Of a DNA stretch of 64,000 bases, positions 12,349 through 21,637 are shown in pieces. The stretch lies in NCBI RefSeq assembly GCF_014138435.1, contig NZ_JACJIM010000004.1, forward strand, positions 186,001 to 250,000. The letters run 5' to 3'. The notes beneath the pieces were generated by a model that worked only from the letters and a program-made list of their open reading frames with translations, was not told the DNA's origin and searched no databases. A program made the translations under genes and the position numbers. This DNA is from Methylobacterium fujisawaense (GTDB lineage Bacteria; Pseudomonadota; Alphaproteobacteria; Rhizobiales; Beijerinckiaceae). How positions within the stretch are numbered: the first letter of the stretch is position 1; the number at the start of each line of letters is the position of its first letter.

Positions 12349-12594
12349 GTATGCAACCGGAGATTATTAAGAGATGCTCTTATGCCACGTTTGGCATCCA
12401 GAATTTAATATTCAGCCAACAGCATCCCTCGATAAGCGAGATTTTACTGATCTTTAACGACGTCTCATGCGCCGGCCCTCGGTGCGCCGAGCGCGCCGAG
12501 CGCGACGGACGCGGCGCTGGCCTGTTCCCGGAGGCCGAAGCTGGGCTATGGCGGGGCATGCCGCCCGGCCGGGCGGTCCGCGGGACCTTCAGCG

Positions 12595-13011
12595 ATGGCG
12601 TACTGGCTGTTCAAATCCGAGCCCGCGACCTGGTCGTGGGACCAGCAGGTCGCGGCCGGTGAGGCCGGCACGTACTGGAACGGCGTGCGCAACCACCTCG
12701 CCAAGAAGCAGCTGATGGCCATGCAGGTCGGCGAGCAGGGCTTCTTCTACCACTCGAACGAGGGCAAGGCGGTGGTCGGCATCGTGGCGGTAATCCGCCC
12801 CTACTATCCCGATCACACGGACGAGACCGGCCGCTTCGGCATGGTCGACGTCAAGGCCGTGCGGGCGCTGCCCCGCCCTGTGACGCTCGAGGCGATCAAG
12901 GCCGATCCGGCCCTGGCCGACATGGTGCTGGTCAACAATTCCCGCCTGTCGGTGCAGCCGGTGTCCGAAGCCGAATGGGCCCGGATCCGTGTGCTCGGCG
13001 GCCTCGACTGA
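12595..13011 (+). CDS. EVE domain-containing protein
   Basis: 138 residues forming a single EVE (former DUF55) domain: MAYWLFKSEPATWSWDQQ, GVRNHLAKKQLMAM, GEQGFFYHSNEGKAVVGI, and a C-terminal LVNNSRLSVQPVS. EVE domains have a PUA-like fold and bind modified bases in nucleic acids (known for YTH-like and restriction proteins). The stand-alone bacterial form is of uncertain role. It is convergent with the histidine kinase gene with only 24 bp between, and no restriction genes lie nearby. Confidence 0.9.
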   Translation: MAYWLFKSEPATWSWDQQVAAGEAGTYWNGVRNHLAKKQLMAMQVGEQGFFYHSNEGKAVVGIVAVIRPYYPDHTDETGRFGMVDVKAVRALPRPVTLEAIKADPALADMVLVNNSRLSVQPVSEAEWARIRVLGGLD

Positions 13012-13035
13012 GCGGGGCGGCCCGACCGGCGCGGG

Positions 13036-14571
13036 TCACGCCGCGCGGTTGAGGGGACTGCGCGCGGGGGCCACCACCTCCGGCTCGACCTCGACGGCCG
13101 GCAGCGTGTCCATGACCCGGGAGGCCGGCAGCGTCACCACCACCTCGGTGCCCTCGCGGGGCTTGGAGGACAGCTGGAACTGCCCGCCATGCAGTTCCAC
13201 CAGGCCCTTCACGATCGGCAGGCCCAGCCCGGAGCCCTGCTCGGCGGTCTTGATCGCCAGGGAGCCGCGCCCGAACGAGGACAGGACCGTGCCGAGTTCG
13301 TCTTCCGGGATGCCCGGGCCGCTGTCCTTCACCGAGACGTATTGGCCGCCCGACGCGGTCCAGCCGACCTTCAGCCAGATCTCGCCGCCCGGCGGCGTGA
13401 ACTTCACGGCGTTCGACAGGAGGTTCAGCACGATCTGGCGGAGCGCCCGCTCGTCCGCCCAGAGCCGCGGCAGCGAGCCGTCCACGAGATCGTGGAACGT
13501 CTGGTTCTTGGCCTTGGCCCGCAGGCCCATCATGTGGCGGCACTCCTCCACCACGTGGGCGAGCTGCACCGGCTCCTCGTTGAGTTCGTAGCGCCCCGCC
13601 TCGATCCGCGACAGGTCGAGGATCTCGTTGATCAGGTTCAGGAGATGCATCCCGCTGTCGTGGATGTCGTGCGAGTATTCCCGATAGGACGGCGCCGTGT
13701 GGGTGCCGAACACCTCGTTCTTCATCACTTCCGAGAAGCCCAGGATGGCGTTGAGCGGCGTCCGCAGCTCGTGGCTCATGGTGGCGAGGAAGCGCGACTT
13801 GGCGAGGTTGGCCTCTTCGGCCCGGCGGCGGGCCTCGTCGGAATTGGCCTTGGCCTGTTCCAGCTCGCCGAACACCGCGTCCTTCTCGGCCCGGGAGCGC
13901 AGGGCGCCCACCGTCGAGGTGTAGAGGCGGCGGGAGAGGCCCAGGAAGAAGACCTGCGCGCCGCCGGCCATCACCACCAGCATCAGCAGGTCCATCCCGC
14001 GGGAGAAGGCGGCGAGGGACACGGTGGCGAGCGCCAGCGGCACCAGGGCGGCGATGGCGGCCAGCGGCACCGTCGCGGCCAGCATGGTGGTGACGGCGGA
14101 GGCGATGACGAGGCCGAACAGCGCGAAGGTCCAGCCGCCGGTGGTGCCGAGCCCGATCATCGCGGACCACGACAGGCTCTGCAGCACCTCGCCGATCAGG
14201 AAGCGCCGGCGCCAGCGGGCGAGCGGGATCGTCGCCGGGTCGGCGCGGAGGAAGCGCCGGCTCAAGGTGGTGTTGAGCGTGATCATCAGGAACACGCCGA
14301 GCGCCCAGGCCGCCGCCACCGGCGGCGCGATCCAGAAGGTCGCCGCCGTGGCGAGCGCCGCCGCGAATCCCACCAGCGGGATGCCCGCGCCGGCCCGGTA
14401 CTGGGCGTAGTGGCGCAGCAGCTCGTAGTCGAAGGCCCGCTCCAGGCCGGTCTGCGAGGTCAGCTTCTCGCGGGCCGAGCGGATTTCCCGGGCGACCCCG
14501 AGGCGGCGCGCCGCCTCCTCCGTCGAGGGGCCGCGACCGCGCTGGACCATCTCGACGGTGAGATCGGGCAT
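13036..14571 (-). CDS. Membrane sensor histidine kinase, PleC/DivJ/PdhS-like
   Basis: 511 residues. An N-terminal cytosolic segment is followed by about six membrane helices (residues 60-215), a short coiled coil, and a HisKA domain with the phospho-acceptor in SHELRTP (His267). A HATPase domain follows with N box LLSNAVKFTPPGGE, G1 DSGPGIP and G2 GSGLGLPIVKGL. The text after the His box (NEVFGTH...YSHDIHDSGMHLLNLINEILDLSRIEAG) is typical of PleC/DivJ-type kinases that act on DivK-like single-domain regulators controlling the alphaproteobacterial cell cycle. No regulator gene is adjacent, so the partner is unknown. The start at this ATG is favoured over one 108 bases upstream because the extension is not protein-like. 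Confidence 0.9.
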   Translation of the reverse strand: MPDLTVEMVQRGRGPSTEEAARRLGVAREIRSAREKLTSQTGLERAFDYELLRHYAQYRAGAGIPLVGFAAALATAATFWIAPPVAAAWALGVFLMITLNTTLSRRFLRADPATIPLARWRRRFLIGEVLQSLSWSAMIGLGTTGGWTFALFGLVIASAVTTMLAATVPLAAIAALVPLALATVSLAAFSRGMDLLMLVVMAGGAQVFFLGLSRRLYTSTVGALRSRAEKDAVFGELEQAKANSDEARRRAEEANLAKSRFLATMSHELRTPLNAILGFSEVMKNEVFGTHTAPSYREYSHDIHDSGMHLLNLINEILDLSRIEAGRYELNEEPVQLAHVVEECRHMMGLRAKAKNQTFHDLVDGSLPRLWADERALRQIVLNLLSNAVKFTPPGGEIWLKVGWTASGGQYVSVKDSGPGIPEDELGTVLSSFGRGSLAIKTAEQGSGLGLPIVKGLVELHGGQFQLSSKPREGTEVVVTLPASRVMDTLPAVEVEPEVVAPARSPLNRAA

Positions 14572-14855
14572 GCGCGTCTTGAAACTCGGCTCGATTCCGC
14601 GGACGGGCGGCGGTGGCTGGGAAGCACGCCGTAAAGATGAGGCGGATGTGTTAAGAAGCGGCTGCCGGCATCCCTTCAATCTTAAGCATCGGGGGCTGTA
14701 TCGAGGCTGTGCCGCCGCCGGATTGAAGTGCGGTGCCGCACATCGTGTCCGGGCATGGGCTCGCTATTTAAAGGTGCGTGCTCGCTTACCCGTGCGAGGC
14801 CGCACGCCGTGATCCGGGCTGCCCGGATGCCCGCGTCGAGAAAGGGTCGCCGACC

Positions 14856-15311
14856 ATGCCGAATCTCACCGTCAACGGTGTCACGCACGCGGTCGACGCC
14901 GACCCCGACATGCCCCTGCTCTGGGTGCTGCGCGACCGGCTCGACGCCACCGGCACCAAGTATGGCTGCGGCATCGCGCAGTGCGGCGCCTGCACGGTCC
15001 ATCTCGACGGGCAGCCGGTCCGGTCCTGCCAGACGCGGCTTGGCGATGTCGGCACCGCGCAGGTGACGACCATCGAGGGCGTGTCGGGCCGCGTGGCCGA
15101 GGCCGTCCAGGCGGCGTGGCGCAAGCTCGACGTGGTCCAGTGCGGCTACTGCCAGTCCGGCCAGATCATGTCGGCGATCGGCCTGCTCTCGGGCAACGCC
15201 AAGCCCAGCGACGCCGACATCGACGGCGCCATGGACGGCAACATCTGCCGCTGCGGCACCTACCAGCGCATCCGCGCGGCGATTCACGAAGCCGCGCGCA
15301 GCCTCGCCTGA
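14856..15311 (+). CDS. iorA: Molybdenum hydroxylase [2Fe-2S] subunit, isoquinoline 1-oxidoreductase alpha type
   Basis: 151 residues with the two iron-sulfur clusters of xanthine-oxidase-family small subunits: [12 protein letters not shown] for the plant-type cluster, and [10 protein letters not shown] with [10 protein letters not shown] for the second. It passes electrons from the molybdopterin subunit encoded 50 bp downstream. The substrate may be an N-heterocycle or an aldehyde; the name follows family habit and is not proof. Upstream frame-open sequence is rejected because the family starts at this Met. Confidence 0.92.
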   Translation: MPNLTVNGVTHAVDADPDMPLLWVLRDRLDATGTKYGCGIAQCGACTVHLDGQPVRSCQTRLGDVGTAQVTTIEGVSGRVAEAVQAAWRKLDVVQCGYCQSGQIMSAIGLLSGNAKPSDADIDGAMDGNICRCGTYQRIRAAIHEAARSLA

Positions 15312-15361
15312 TCGGCCTGACGCCTCACCTTCCCCGCGGTCCCGACCGGAGCCTCGCCGCC

Positions 15362-17557
15362 ATGCTGAACGCCCGTCGACCGAATCCCCTGCCCGCCCGT
15401 CCCAGCCGCCGCGGCCTGCTCGCCGGCGCCGGCGCCCTCGTGGTCGCGTTCCGGCTCGACCCGAAATCCGCCCGCGCGGCATCCGGCCCGAACCTCGCCG
15501 ACGTCAAGGCGCAGCCCAACGCCTTCGTGCGGATCGGCGCCGACGACACCGTCACGGTGGTGATCAAGCACCTCGACATGGGCCAGGGGAACACGACCGG
15601 CCTCGCCACCATCCTGGCCGACGAGCTCGGCGCCGACTGGTCCAAGGTCCGCACCGAATTCGCCCCCGCGGATGCGACGCTCTACAACAACAGCCTGATG
15701 GGCCCGATCCAGGGCACCGGCGGCTCCACCGCGGTGGCCAATTCCTGGTTCCAGCTGCGCAAGGCGGGCGCGGCCGCCCGCGAGATGCTGATGGCCGAAG
15801 CCGCCTTCCGCTGGAAGGCGCCGGTTTCGGAGATCACGGTCGCCGACAACATCGTGCGCCACGCGCCCTCCGGCCGGCAGGCCCGGTTCGGGGAACTCGC
15901 CGCCTCGGCCGCCTCCCTGCCGGTCCCCTCCGAGCCGCGGCTCAAGGATCCGAGCGAGTGGCGGCTGATCGGCCAGACGATCCCGCGCCTCGATTCCGTG
16001 GCCAAGACCAACGGCACGGCGATCTACTCCCTCGACATCCGCCGCCCCAATCAGGTCACCGCGGTCGTGGCCCGGGCACCGCGTTTCGGCGCAACCGTGA
16101 AGAGCTTCGATGCCGCCGCCGCCCGCAAGGTCGCCGGCGTCCTCGACGTGGTGCAGGTGCCCACCGGCGTGGCGGTGATCGCCCGCGACACGTGGTCGGC
16201 CATGAAGGGCCGCGAGGCGCTTACCGTCGCCTGGGACGACAGCACCGCCGAGACCCGCTCGTCCGACGCGATCCTCGCGGAGTACCGTGAGCGGGCCAAG
16301 GGCCCCGGCCTCACGGCCTCCGAGCGCGGCGACCCGCAGGCGGCGCTGAGAGGGGCCGCCAAGGTCGTCGAGGCCGAGTTCACCTTCCCTTACCTCGCCC
16401 ATGCGGCGATGGAGCCCTTGAACGCCACGATCGAGCGGGCGGCCGACGGCGGCTACGACGTCTACGCGGGCTTCCAGTTCCAGACCGTCGAGCAGGCGAC
16501 GATGGCGGCGATCCTCGGGGTGACGTCCGACCGGGTCCGCCTCCACAGCAACTGGGCCGGCGGCTCCTTCGGCCGCCGGGCGACCCCCACCGCCGACTAC
16601 CTCGCCGAAGCCGCGACGGTTCTGAAGGCGTCGGGCGAGAAGGCCCCCGTGCACCTCGTCTGGACCCGCGAGGACGACATGGCCGGCGGCTATTACCGCC
16701 CGACCGTGCTGCACAAGGTCCGGGCCGGCATCGACGCCAAGGGCGCGGTGGTGGGCTGGGACCACGTCATGGTCGGCAAGTCGATCATGATCGGCTCGCC
16801 CTTCGAGGCGATGATCGTCAAGAACGGGATCGACTCCACCACCGTGGAGGGCGCCTCCGACACGCCCTACGCGCTGCCGGCCTACCGGTTCGGCGTCCAC
16901 AATGGCCGCGAGGGCGTGCCGGTCCTGTGGTGGCGCTCGGTCGGCCACACCCACACGGCCCACGTGATGGAGGTGATGATCGACGAGCTGGCCCATGCCG
17001 CGAACGTCGATCCGGTGGCCTACCGGCTCTCCCTCCTGACCCAGGCGCCGCGGCTGTCCGGCGTGCTGAAGCTCGCCGCCGAGAAGGCCGGCTGGAGCGC
17101 CAAGCCGCAGGATCCGGGCCGCGGCCTCGGGGTTGCGGTCCACGAATCCTTCGGCTCGTATGTCGCCATGGTCGCTGACGTCACCGCTCAGGAGAACGCG
17201 GTCCGGGTGAACCGGATCGTGGCGGCGGTGGATGTCGGCGTTCCGGTCAACCCGGACGTGATCCGCGCGCAGGTCGAGGGTGCGGTGGGCTTCGCCCTGT
17301 CGGCGGTGCTGCGCAACCGCATCACCCTCAAGGACGGGCAGGTGCAGGAGCACAATTTCGACGCCTACGCGCCGACCCGGATGAGCGAGATGCCGACGGT
17401 CGAGGTTCACATCGTGCCGAGCCAGGTGGCGCCCACCGGGATCGGCGAGCCGGGCGTGCCTGTGCTCGGGCCGTCGATCGCCAACGCGGTCTTCGCCGCC
17501 ACCGGCCGGCGCCTGCGCTCCCTGCCTCTCGACCTCTCGGGCGTGAAGGGCGCGTGA
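15362..17557 (+). CDS. iorB: Molybdenum hydroxylase large subunit, isoquinoline 1-oxidoreductase beta type
   Basis: 731 residues. The N-terminus carries a Tat signal (RPSRRGLLAGAGALVVAF), which suits a cofactor-loaded periplasmic enzyme. It shows the domain pattern of IorB-like proteins: MGQGNTTGLATILADEL, GTGGSTAVANSW, then the molybdopterin-binding segments AGGSFGRRATPTADY, LWWRSVGHTHTAHV and the late GIGEPGVPVLGPSIANAV. GIGEPG holds the conserved Glu expected to act as base. The small subunit is encoded just upstream and a strong terminator follows, so this is a two-gene operon. Maturation and electron-acceptor genes are not adjacent. Confidence 0.92.
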   Translation: MLNARRPNPLPARPSRRGLLAGAGALVVAFRLDPKSARAASGPNLADVKAQPNAFVRIGADDTVTVVIKHLDMGQGNTTGLATILADELGADWSKVRTEFAPADATLYNNSLMGPIQGTGGSTAVANSWFQLRKAGAAAREMLMAEAAFRWKAPVSEITVADNIVRHAPSGRQARFGELAASAASLPVPSEPRLKDPSEWRLIGQTIPRLDSVAKTNGTAIYSLDIRRPNQVTAVVARAPRFGATVKSFDAAAARKVAGVLDVVQVPTGVAVIARDTWSAMKGREALTVAWDDSTAETRSSDAILAEYRERAKGPGLTASERGDPQAALRGAAKVVEAEFTFPYLAHAAMEPLNATIERAADGGYDVYAGFQFQTVEQATMAAILGVTSDRVRLHSNWAGGSFGRRATPTADYLAEAATVLKASGEKAPVHLVWTREDDMAGGYYRPTVLHKVRAGIDAKGAVVGWDHVMVGKSIMIGSPFEAMIVKNGIDSTTVEGASDTPYALPAYRFGVHNGREGVPVLWWRSVGHTHTAHVMEVMIDELAHAANVDPVAYRLSLLTQAPRLSGVLKLAAEKAGWSAKPQDPGRGLGVAVHESFGSYVAMVADVTAQENAVRVNRIVAAVDVGVPVNPDVIRAQVEGAVGFALSAVLRNRITLKDGQVQEHNFDAYAPTRMSEMPTVEVHIVPSQVAPTGIGEPGVPVLGPSIANAVFAATGRRLRSLPLDLSGVKGA

Positions 17558-17634
17558 GGAATCGCACGTTCCACCGGCCCGGTTCGGCGTAGGGAGGAGA
17601 GGCCTTCCCCCCAAGGCAAGAGACCCGACTGAAG

Positions 17635-17671
17635 ACGGCGCGGCGCGACACCGCGCCGTTTCTTTTTTCTG
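17635..17671 (+). terminator. Rho-independent terminator of the iorAB operon
   Basis: A perfect 9-bp stem ACGGCGCGG / CCGCGCCGT with a 7-nt loop is followed at once by TTCTTTTTTCT. It is the clearest intrinsic terminator in the window and lies about 78 bp past the iorB stop. Confidence 0.92.
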
Positions 17672-17694
17672 CGCCGATGCGCCATCTCCGGGGC

Positions 17695-18312
17695 ATGCCC
17701 GCCTTCGACGACACCGCCGCGCGCCTGCGCGCCTGCCGCCTCTGCCGGGACAGCCCGCTCTACGGTCCGCCCCTCCCCCAGGAGCCCCGGCCGATCGTGC
17801 AGGGCTCGGCCACGGCCCGCCTGTGCATCGCCAGCCAGGCGCCCGGCACGCGCGCCCACCGCACGGGCCAGCCGTTCACCGACCCGTCGGGCGTGCGGCT
17901 GCGGTCCTGGCTCGGCCTCGACGAAGCGCAGTTCTACGACGCGGCCCGGGTCGCCATCGTGCCGATGGGATCGTGCTTCCCCGGCCTCGACGCCAAGGGC
18001 GGCGACCGGCCGCCGCGCCGGGAATGCGCCGAGCGCTGGCGGGCGGAGCTGTTCTCCGGCCTGCCCGACCTCGAACTGATCCTGGTGATCGGCCAGTACG
18101 CGCAAGGCTGGCATCTCGGACGGATGGAGGGCGGGCTCACCGGCACGGTGCGCCGCTGGCGGGAGATCCTCGCCGAGCCCCGGCGCCCCCGGGTGCTCCC
18201 CCTGCCCCACCCGTCCTGGCGCAACAACGGCTGGCTGAAGCGCGAGCCCTGGTTCGAGGCGGAGCTGCTGCCGGTGCTGCGGGCCGAGGTGGCGCGGGTG
18301 TTGGCGGGGTGA
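17695..18312 (+). CDS. Uracil-DNA glycosylase family protein
   Basis: 205 residues of the UDG superfamily, close to family IV/V-like proteins. The start RACRLCRDSPLYGPP holds a CxxC, and ASQAPGTRAHRTGQPFTD is the family's G-x-A-P-G active-site loop with the first A as S. VIGQYAQGWHLG and PLPHPSWRNNGW match the second and third motifs. The usual four cysteines of family IV Fe-S enzymes are not all visible, so a cluster is uncertain. It probably removes uracil or a damaged base from DNA. Start ambiguous: an ATG 18 bases upstream lies just past the preceding terminator. Confidence 0.8.
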   Translation: MPAFDDTAARLRACRLCRDSPLYGPPLPQEPRPIVQGSATARLCIASQAPGTRAHRTGQPFTDPSGVRLRSWLGLDEAQFYDAARVAIVPMGSCFPGLDAKGGDRPPRRECAERWRAELFSGLPDLELILVIGQYAQGWHLGRMEGGLTGTVRRWREILAEPRRPRVLPLPHPSWRNNGWLKREPWFEAELLPVLRAEVARVLAG

Positions 18313-18381
18313 GTGGCCGTGCCGGCATTGACCTCGCGGGCGTTCCGCGGAATCGCTGCCGCGACCCCGAAGGACGCGCCG

Positions 18382-19074
18382 ATGACCGAGATTGCCGACC
18401 CCCGCGACCGCCTGATCGTGGCCCTCGACCTGCCGAGCGTGCAGGCGGCCGAGGCGCTGATCGACCGGATCGGCGACGCCGCGACCTTCTACAAGATCGG
18501 CTACCAGCTGGGTTACGCGGGCGGCCTCGCCCTGGCCGAGCGGCTGGCGGCCCGCGGCCTCAAGGTCTTCCTCGACCTGAAGCTCCACGACATCGGCAAC
18601 ACCGTCGAGGAGGGCGTGCGCTCGGCCTCGGGCTCCGGCGCCACCTTCCTCACCGTCCACGCCTACCCGCAGACCATGCGGGCGGCGGTCCGCGGCCGGG
18701 GCGCGGGGCTCAAGATCCTCGCCGTGACGGTGCTCACCTCCTACGACGATGCCGACGCCGCGGAGGCCGGCTACGGCCTGCCGGTGGCGGAGCTCGTCGC
18801 CAAGCGCGCCGCCCAGGCCGCCGAGATCGGCATCGACGGCCTCGTCTGCTCGGCTGCCGAGGCGGGCTCGGTCCGGCGCATCGTCGGCCCGGACCGGCTG
18901 ATCGTCACTCCGGGCATCCGCCCGGCGGGCACCGAGGCCGGCGACCAGAAGCGGGTGATGACCCCCGGCGATGCCCGAAAGGTCGGGATCGACCATGTGG
19001 TGGTCGGGCGCCCGATCACCGGCGCCGCCGACCCCCGCGCGGTGGCGCAGGCGATCGTGGCGGAACTCGCCTGA
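18382..19074 (+). CDS. pyrF: Orotidine 5'-phosphate decarboxylase
   Basis: Final step of UMP synthesis, orotidylate to UMP plus CO2. It is 230 residues, the usual bacterial length. It opens [11 protein letters not shown]; the catalytic DxKxxD is [11 protein letters not shown] with Lys67; the phosphate loop is VTPGIRP, and VVGRPIT follows near the end. AAGGA precedes this ATG at good spacing. A GTG 69 bases upstream is in frame and touches the end of the previous gene, but would add residues that the family lacks. Confidence 0.96.
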   Translation: MTEIADPRDRLIVALDLPSVQAAEALIDRIGDAATFYKIGYQLGYAGGLALAERLAARGLKVFLDLKLHDIGNTVEEGVRSASGSGATFLTVHAYPQTMRAAVRGRGAGLKILAVTVLTSYDDADAAEAGYGLPVAELVAKRAAQAAEIGIDGLVCSAAEAGSVRRIVGPDRLIVTPGIRPAGTEAGDQKRVMTPGDARKVGIDHVVVGRPITGAADPRAVAQAIVAELA

Positions 19075-19138
19075 ACCGGACCGGGATTGCCTTCGCGCCG
19101 ATCGGATCCACTTCGCTCCGCAAGGCAGGAGACGCAGC

Positions 19139-19483
19139 ATGACGAAGGGCTACTGGATCGCGCGGGTCGATGTCCGCGACGCGGAGGCCTACAAGGCGTA
19201 CGTGGCGGCCAACGGTGCCGCCTTCGCCAAGTTCGGCGGTCGCTTCCTCGTGCGCGGCGGCGCCCACGAGGCGGTGATGGGGCCGGCCCGATCCCGCAAC
19301 GTGGTGATCGAGTTCCCGAGCTATGCCGATGCCCTCGCCTGCTGGAACTCCGACCTCTACCAGGCGGCCAAGGCCAAGCAGCGCGGCGGCGTCGAGGCCG
19401 AGATCCTGGTGATCGAGGGCTATGACGGCCCGCAGCCGGGCGCCTCCGAGCCGGCGCCGGAGGCCGGTCCGGCTTCCGAGTAG
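19139..19483 (+). CDS. DUF1330 domain protein
   Basis: 114 residues with the ferredoxin-like DUF1330 fold: MTKGYWIARVDVRDAEAYKAY, FGGRFLVRGG, NVVIEFPSYADALACWNS. An acidic Ala/Pro-rich tail follows. Its role is unknown; relatives appear as small cytosolic proteins beside metabolic genes. It starts 64 bp after pyrF on the same strand, with CAGGAGA at ideal spacing, so the two genes may be co-transcribed. Confidence 0.88.
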   Translation: MTKGYWIARVDVRDAEAYKAYVAANGAAFAKFGGRFLVRGGAHEAVMGPARSRNVVIEFPSYADALACWNSDLYQAAKAKQRGGVEAEILVIEGYDGPQPGASEPAPEAGPASE

Positions 19484-19784
19484 ATCGCAGCGAAGGGGCC
19501 ACGCGGAGTCTCGCGCGGCCGAGCCGGGCACCGGACGGGGCTCTGGATTTCGGGGCCTGCGCGCAGTCGGGGAATGACGGAGGTGTCGTCCCCGGCCGCC
19601 ATCGCATCCGGCGGCGCGGTGTCCGCGCTGGCGATCGCCACTGTCCCGGCGCGCCGCTTCGCCCCTGTGGGGCGGGGGGCGGAATGCCGACGTTGGACCG
19701 ACCGTCAGAGCGGGACCATGGAGGCGGGTCCTCCGGGGCGGCCGCGATGCCGCCGGCGACGATCCCGGATCTCGTCCGGTCGCG
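19484..19784. other. Intergenic region with no recognised gene
   Basis: 301 bp between the DUF1330 gene and the convergent TetR gene. It is GC-rich with no convincing open frame, strong hairpin plus T tract, or promoter. Confidence 0.5.
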
Positions 19785-20414
19785 CTACGACAGCGGCCTC
19801 CGCGGCGCGAGGCTCCGCAGCAGGAAGGCCGTCATCGCGGCCACGGGCGGCACCGGCTGAAGACTGGAGCTGCCCACCAGCAGCGGATGGGTGTAGCGGG
19901 CGATGGCGGCGTGGATGCAGGCGGCCGCCTCGACGGGATCGGCGGCCTCGAATTCGCCCCGGGCCACCCCCTCGCGGATGATCCGCTCGAACCCGGCGGT
20001 GATCCGGGCCACGTGATGACGGCAGACGTCCCAGCTCTCCACCATCGCCGCCTCGATCATCTCGTGCAGGCGGGGAAACGTCTCGCAGCGGCGGGTGCAG
20101 TCGCGATGCAGGGTCTCGATCGCCGCCACGAGGCGCGCGGTGGCGTCGAGGCCCGGCCGGTCGGCGATCTCCGAGATCACCGCCTCGCTCTCGCCGATCA
20201 GCCGCTCCAGCACCGCCTCGTTGATCGCCTTCTTCGACTCGAAGAACCGGTAGACGTTGGCCGGACTCATCTTGAGCGTCCGGGCGATGTCGGCCACGGT
20301 CGTCTTCTGATAGCCGATCTCGCGGAAATACGTGCCCGCCGTCGCCAGGATGCGGCTCCGCGTGTCGGGCGCGCACTCCTCTGCGATCGCGTGGGGCGTT
20401 TCGTCCAGGGACAT
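19785..20414 (-). CDS. TetR/AcrR family transcriptional regulator
   Basis: 209 residues. The N-terminal TetR helix-turn-helix spans about residues 18-65 (DTRSRILATAGTYFREIGYQKTTV, then ARTLKMSPANVYRFFESKK), and the rest is an all-helical ligand-binding domain (HDCTRRCETFPRLHEMIE onwards). It is divergent from the SDR gene across a 152-bp gap that contains a 17-bp palindrome, so it probably represses that gene and itself. The ligand is unknown. Confidence 0.9.
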   Translation of the reverse strand: MSLDETPHAIAEECAPDTRSRILATAGTYFREIGYQKTTVADIARTLKMSPANVYRFFESKKAINEAVLERLIGESEAVISEIADRPGLDATARLVAAIETLHRDCTRRCETFPRLHEMIEAAMVESWDVCRHHVARITAGFERIIREGVARGEFEAADPVEAAACIHAAIARYTHPLLVGSSSLQPVPPVAAMTAFLLRSLAPRRPLS

Positions 20415-20456
20415 GCGTCCTCACTAGGCCATGCGGCCGTGGGGCGTCAAAGACGC

Positions 20457-20473
20457 GAACCCGGATCGGGTTC
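20457..20473. promoter_or_regulatory. 17-bp palindrome, candidate TetR operator
   Basis: GAACCCG-GAT-CGGGTTC lies between the divergent TetR and SDR genes, 43 bp from the regulator start and 94 bp from the SDR start. The placement fits autoregulation plus control of the SDR gene. Binding is an inference. Confidence 0.5.
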
Positions 20474-20566
20474 CCCTGCGGCCGGTGCGCGCGCCCGGAA
20501 CCCGCCCCGGCGACACCCATTGCCCCCGCATCCGGCCGCCATGGCGGTGCCAGCGAGAGAGTCCCG

Positions 20567-21337
20567 ATGAGCTTCACCGACACCCGTGCCCTGGTCACCG
20601 GGGCCGATTCCGGCATCGGGCAGGCGACGGCGGAACTGCTCGCCCGGGCAGGCGCCGACGTCGCGATCACCTATCACAGCGACGCGGACGGCATCCGCGA
20701 GACCGCCGCGCGGGTCGAGGCCGCGGGCCGCCGGGCCCTGGTGCTACAGCTCGATGTCGGCGATCCGGCGGCCGTCACGGCGGCCTTCGACCGTATCGGC
20801 AGCGAGCTCGGCACCCTCGACATCCTCGTGGCCAATGCCGGACAGGCCATGAGCGGGATACCGGTCGCCGAGATGGACGACGCGGTCCTGGAGCGGATCC
20901 TGCGGGTGAACCTCATGGGACCGCTGTTCTGTGCGCGCCCCTTCATCAAGATGCGCCGAGCGCAGGGCGGGAACGGCAAGATCGTGTTCGTCTCCTCCGT
21001 GGCCCAGCACCTGCCCACCCCTGAGAGCGCGCCCTACGGGATGTCGAAGGCGGGGCTCGGCTCCCTCTGCCGCTCCCTGTCGCGGGAACTCGCCGAGGAC
21101 CGGATCAACGTCAACAATGTCGCCCCGGGCCTGATCGAGACGCCGATGACCGCGGACCGGTTCGAGCGGTCGGAGGTTCTGGACCAGTCCCTGGAGCGGA
21201 TCCCGTGGCATCGGGCCGGCCAGCCGGAGGAGATCGCTCAGGCGATCCTGTATCTGGCCTCGGATGCCGCGGCCTATGTCACCGGCCACACTCTGGTGGT
21301 CGATGGCGGCTTGACGATGCAGTGGGGTGGCGCCTGA
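20567..21337 (+). CDS. Short-chain dehydrogenase/reductase, glucose 1-dehydrogenase-like
   Basis: 256 residues of classical SDR type. The NAD(P) motif TGxxxGIG is TGADSGIG, ANAG stands for the usual NNAG, and the catalytic Ser lies in VSSVAQH with YGMSK as YxxxK. The C-terminus GHTLVVDGGLTMQW is the standard ending. Annotated relatives act on glucose or on small alcohols and ketones; the substrate here is open. GAGAG precedes the ATG. The flanking TetR gene is divergent, which makes an inducible detoxification or catabolic function plausible. Confidence 0.9.
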   Translation: MSFTDTRALVTGADSGIGQATAELLARAGADVAITYHSDADGIRETAARVEAAGRRALVLQLDVGDPAAVTAAFDRIGSELGTLDILVANAGQAMSGIPVAEMDDAVLERILRVNLMGPLFCARPFIKMRRAQGGNGKIVFVSSVAQHLPTPESAPYGMSKAGLGSLCRSLSRELAEDRINVNNVAPGLIETPMTADRFERSEVLDQSLERIPWHRAGQPEEIAQAILYLASDAAAYVTGHTLVVDGGLTMQWGGA

Positions 21338-21346
21338 ACGACGAAG

Positions 21347-21391
21347 CGCGGCGCTGGGCTCAAGGTCCGGCGCCGCGTCGAGACATTTTTG
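21347..21391. terminator. Possible terminator after the SDR gene
   Basis: CGCGGCGC and GCGCCGCG (8 bp, 15-nt loop) lie just after the SDR stop and are followed by TCGAGACATTTTT. It lies between convergent genes. The long loop lowers the confidence. Confidence 0.5.
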
Positions 21392-21439
21392 ACCGGCGCC
21401 GGGGCTGCCGGTGGTGCCACCAAGCCCTCGGGCAGGCCC

Positions 21440-21637
21440 TCAGGACCCGAATTGCGAGCCCAGCCGCTCGAGGTACTCGGCCAAGTCGACGCCCCCGACA
21501 CGCTTGCCGTAGTCGAAGCGCATGCCCTGGCGGATGTCGACGCTGGCATCCCGGGTGGTCAGGGTGAAGGGACGGACGCAGACCCAGGCCCCGTCGCGGC
21601 GGTGCTCGAAGTAGCCGAGGATCTCGTGCTTGGCCAT
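21440..21637 (-). CDS. Small conserved-looking protein, function unknown
   Basis: 65 residues (MAKHEILGYFEHRRDGAWVC to the end), soluble, mixed charge, with no signal or membrane segment. A very strong ribosome-binding site, GGAGGAAAGG, sits just before the ATG, which is the main evidence that it is real. The sequence looks like a compact beta-rich cytosolic protein. I do not recognise the family. A longer frame continues upstream antisense to other DNA, but only this part has a good start. Confidence 0.65.
   Translation of the reverse strand: MAKHEILGYFEHRRDGAWVCVRPFTLTTRDASVDIRQGMRFDYGKRVGGVDLAEYLERLGSQFGS

Noticed and set aside
12595..13011. EVE-domain gene as part of a restriction or antiphage island
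   Set aside because: Neighbours are a c-di-GMP protein and a cell-cycle-type kinase. No nuclease, methylase or helicase gene is near.
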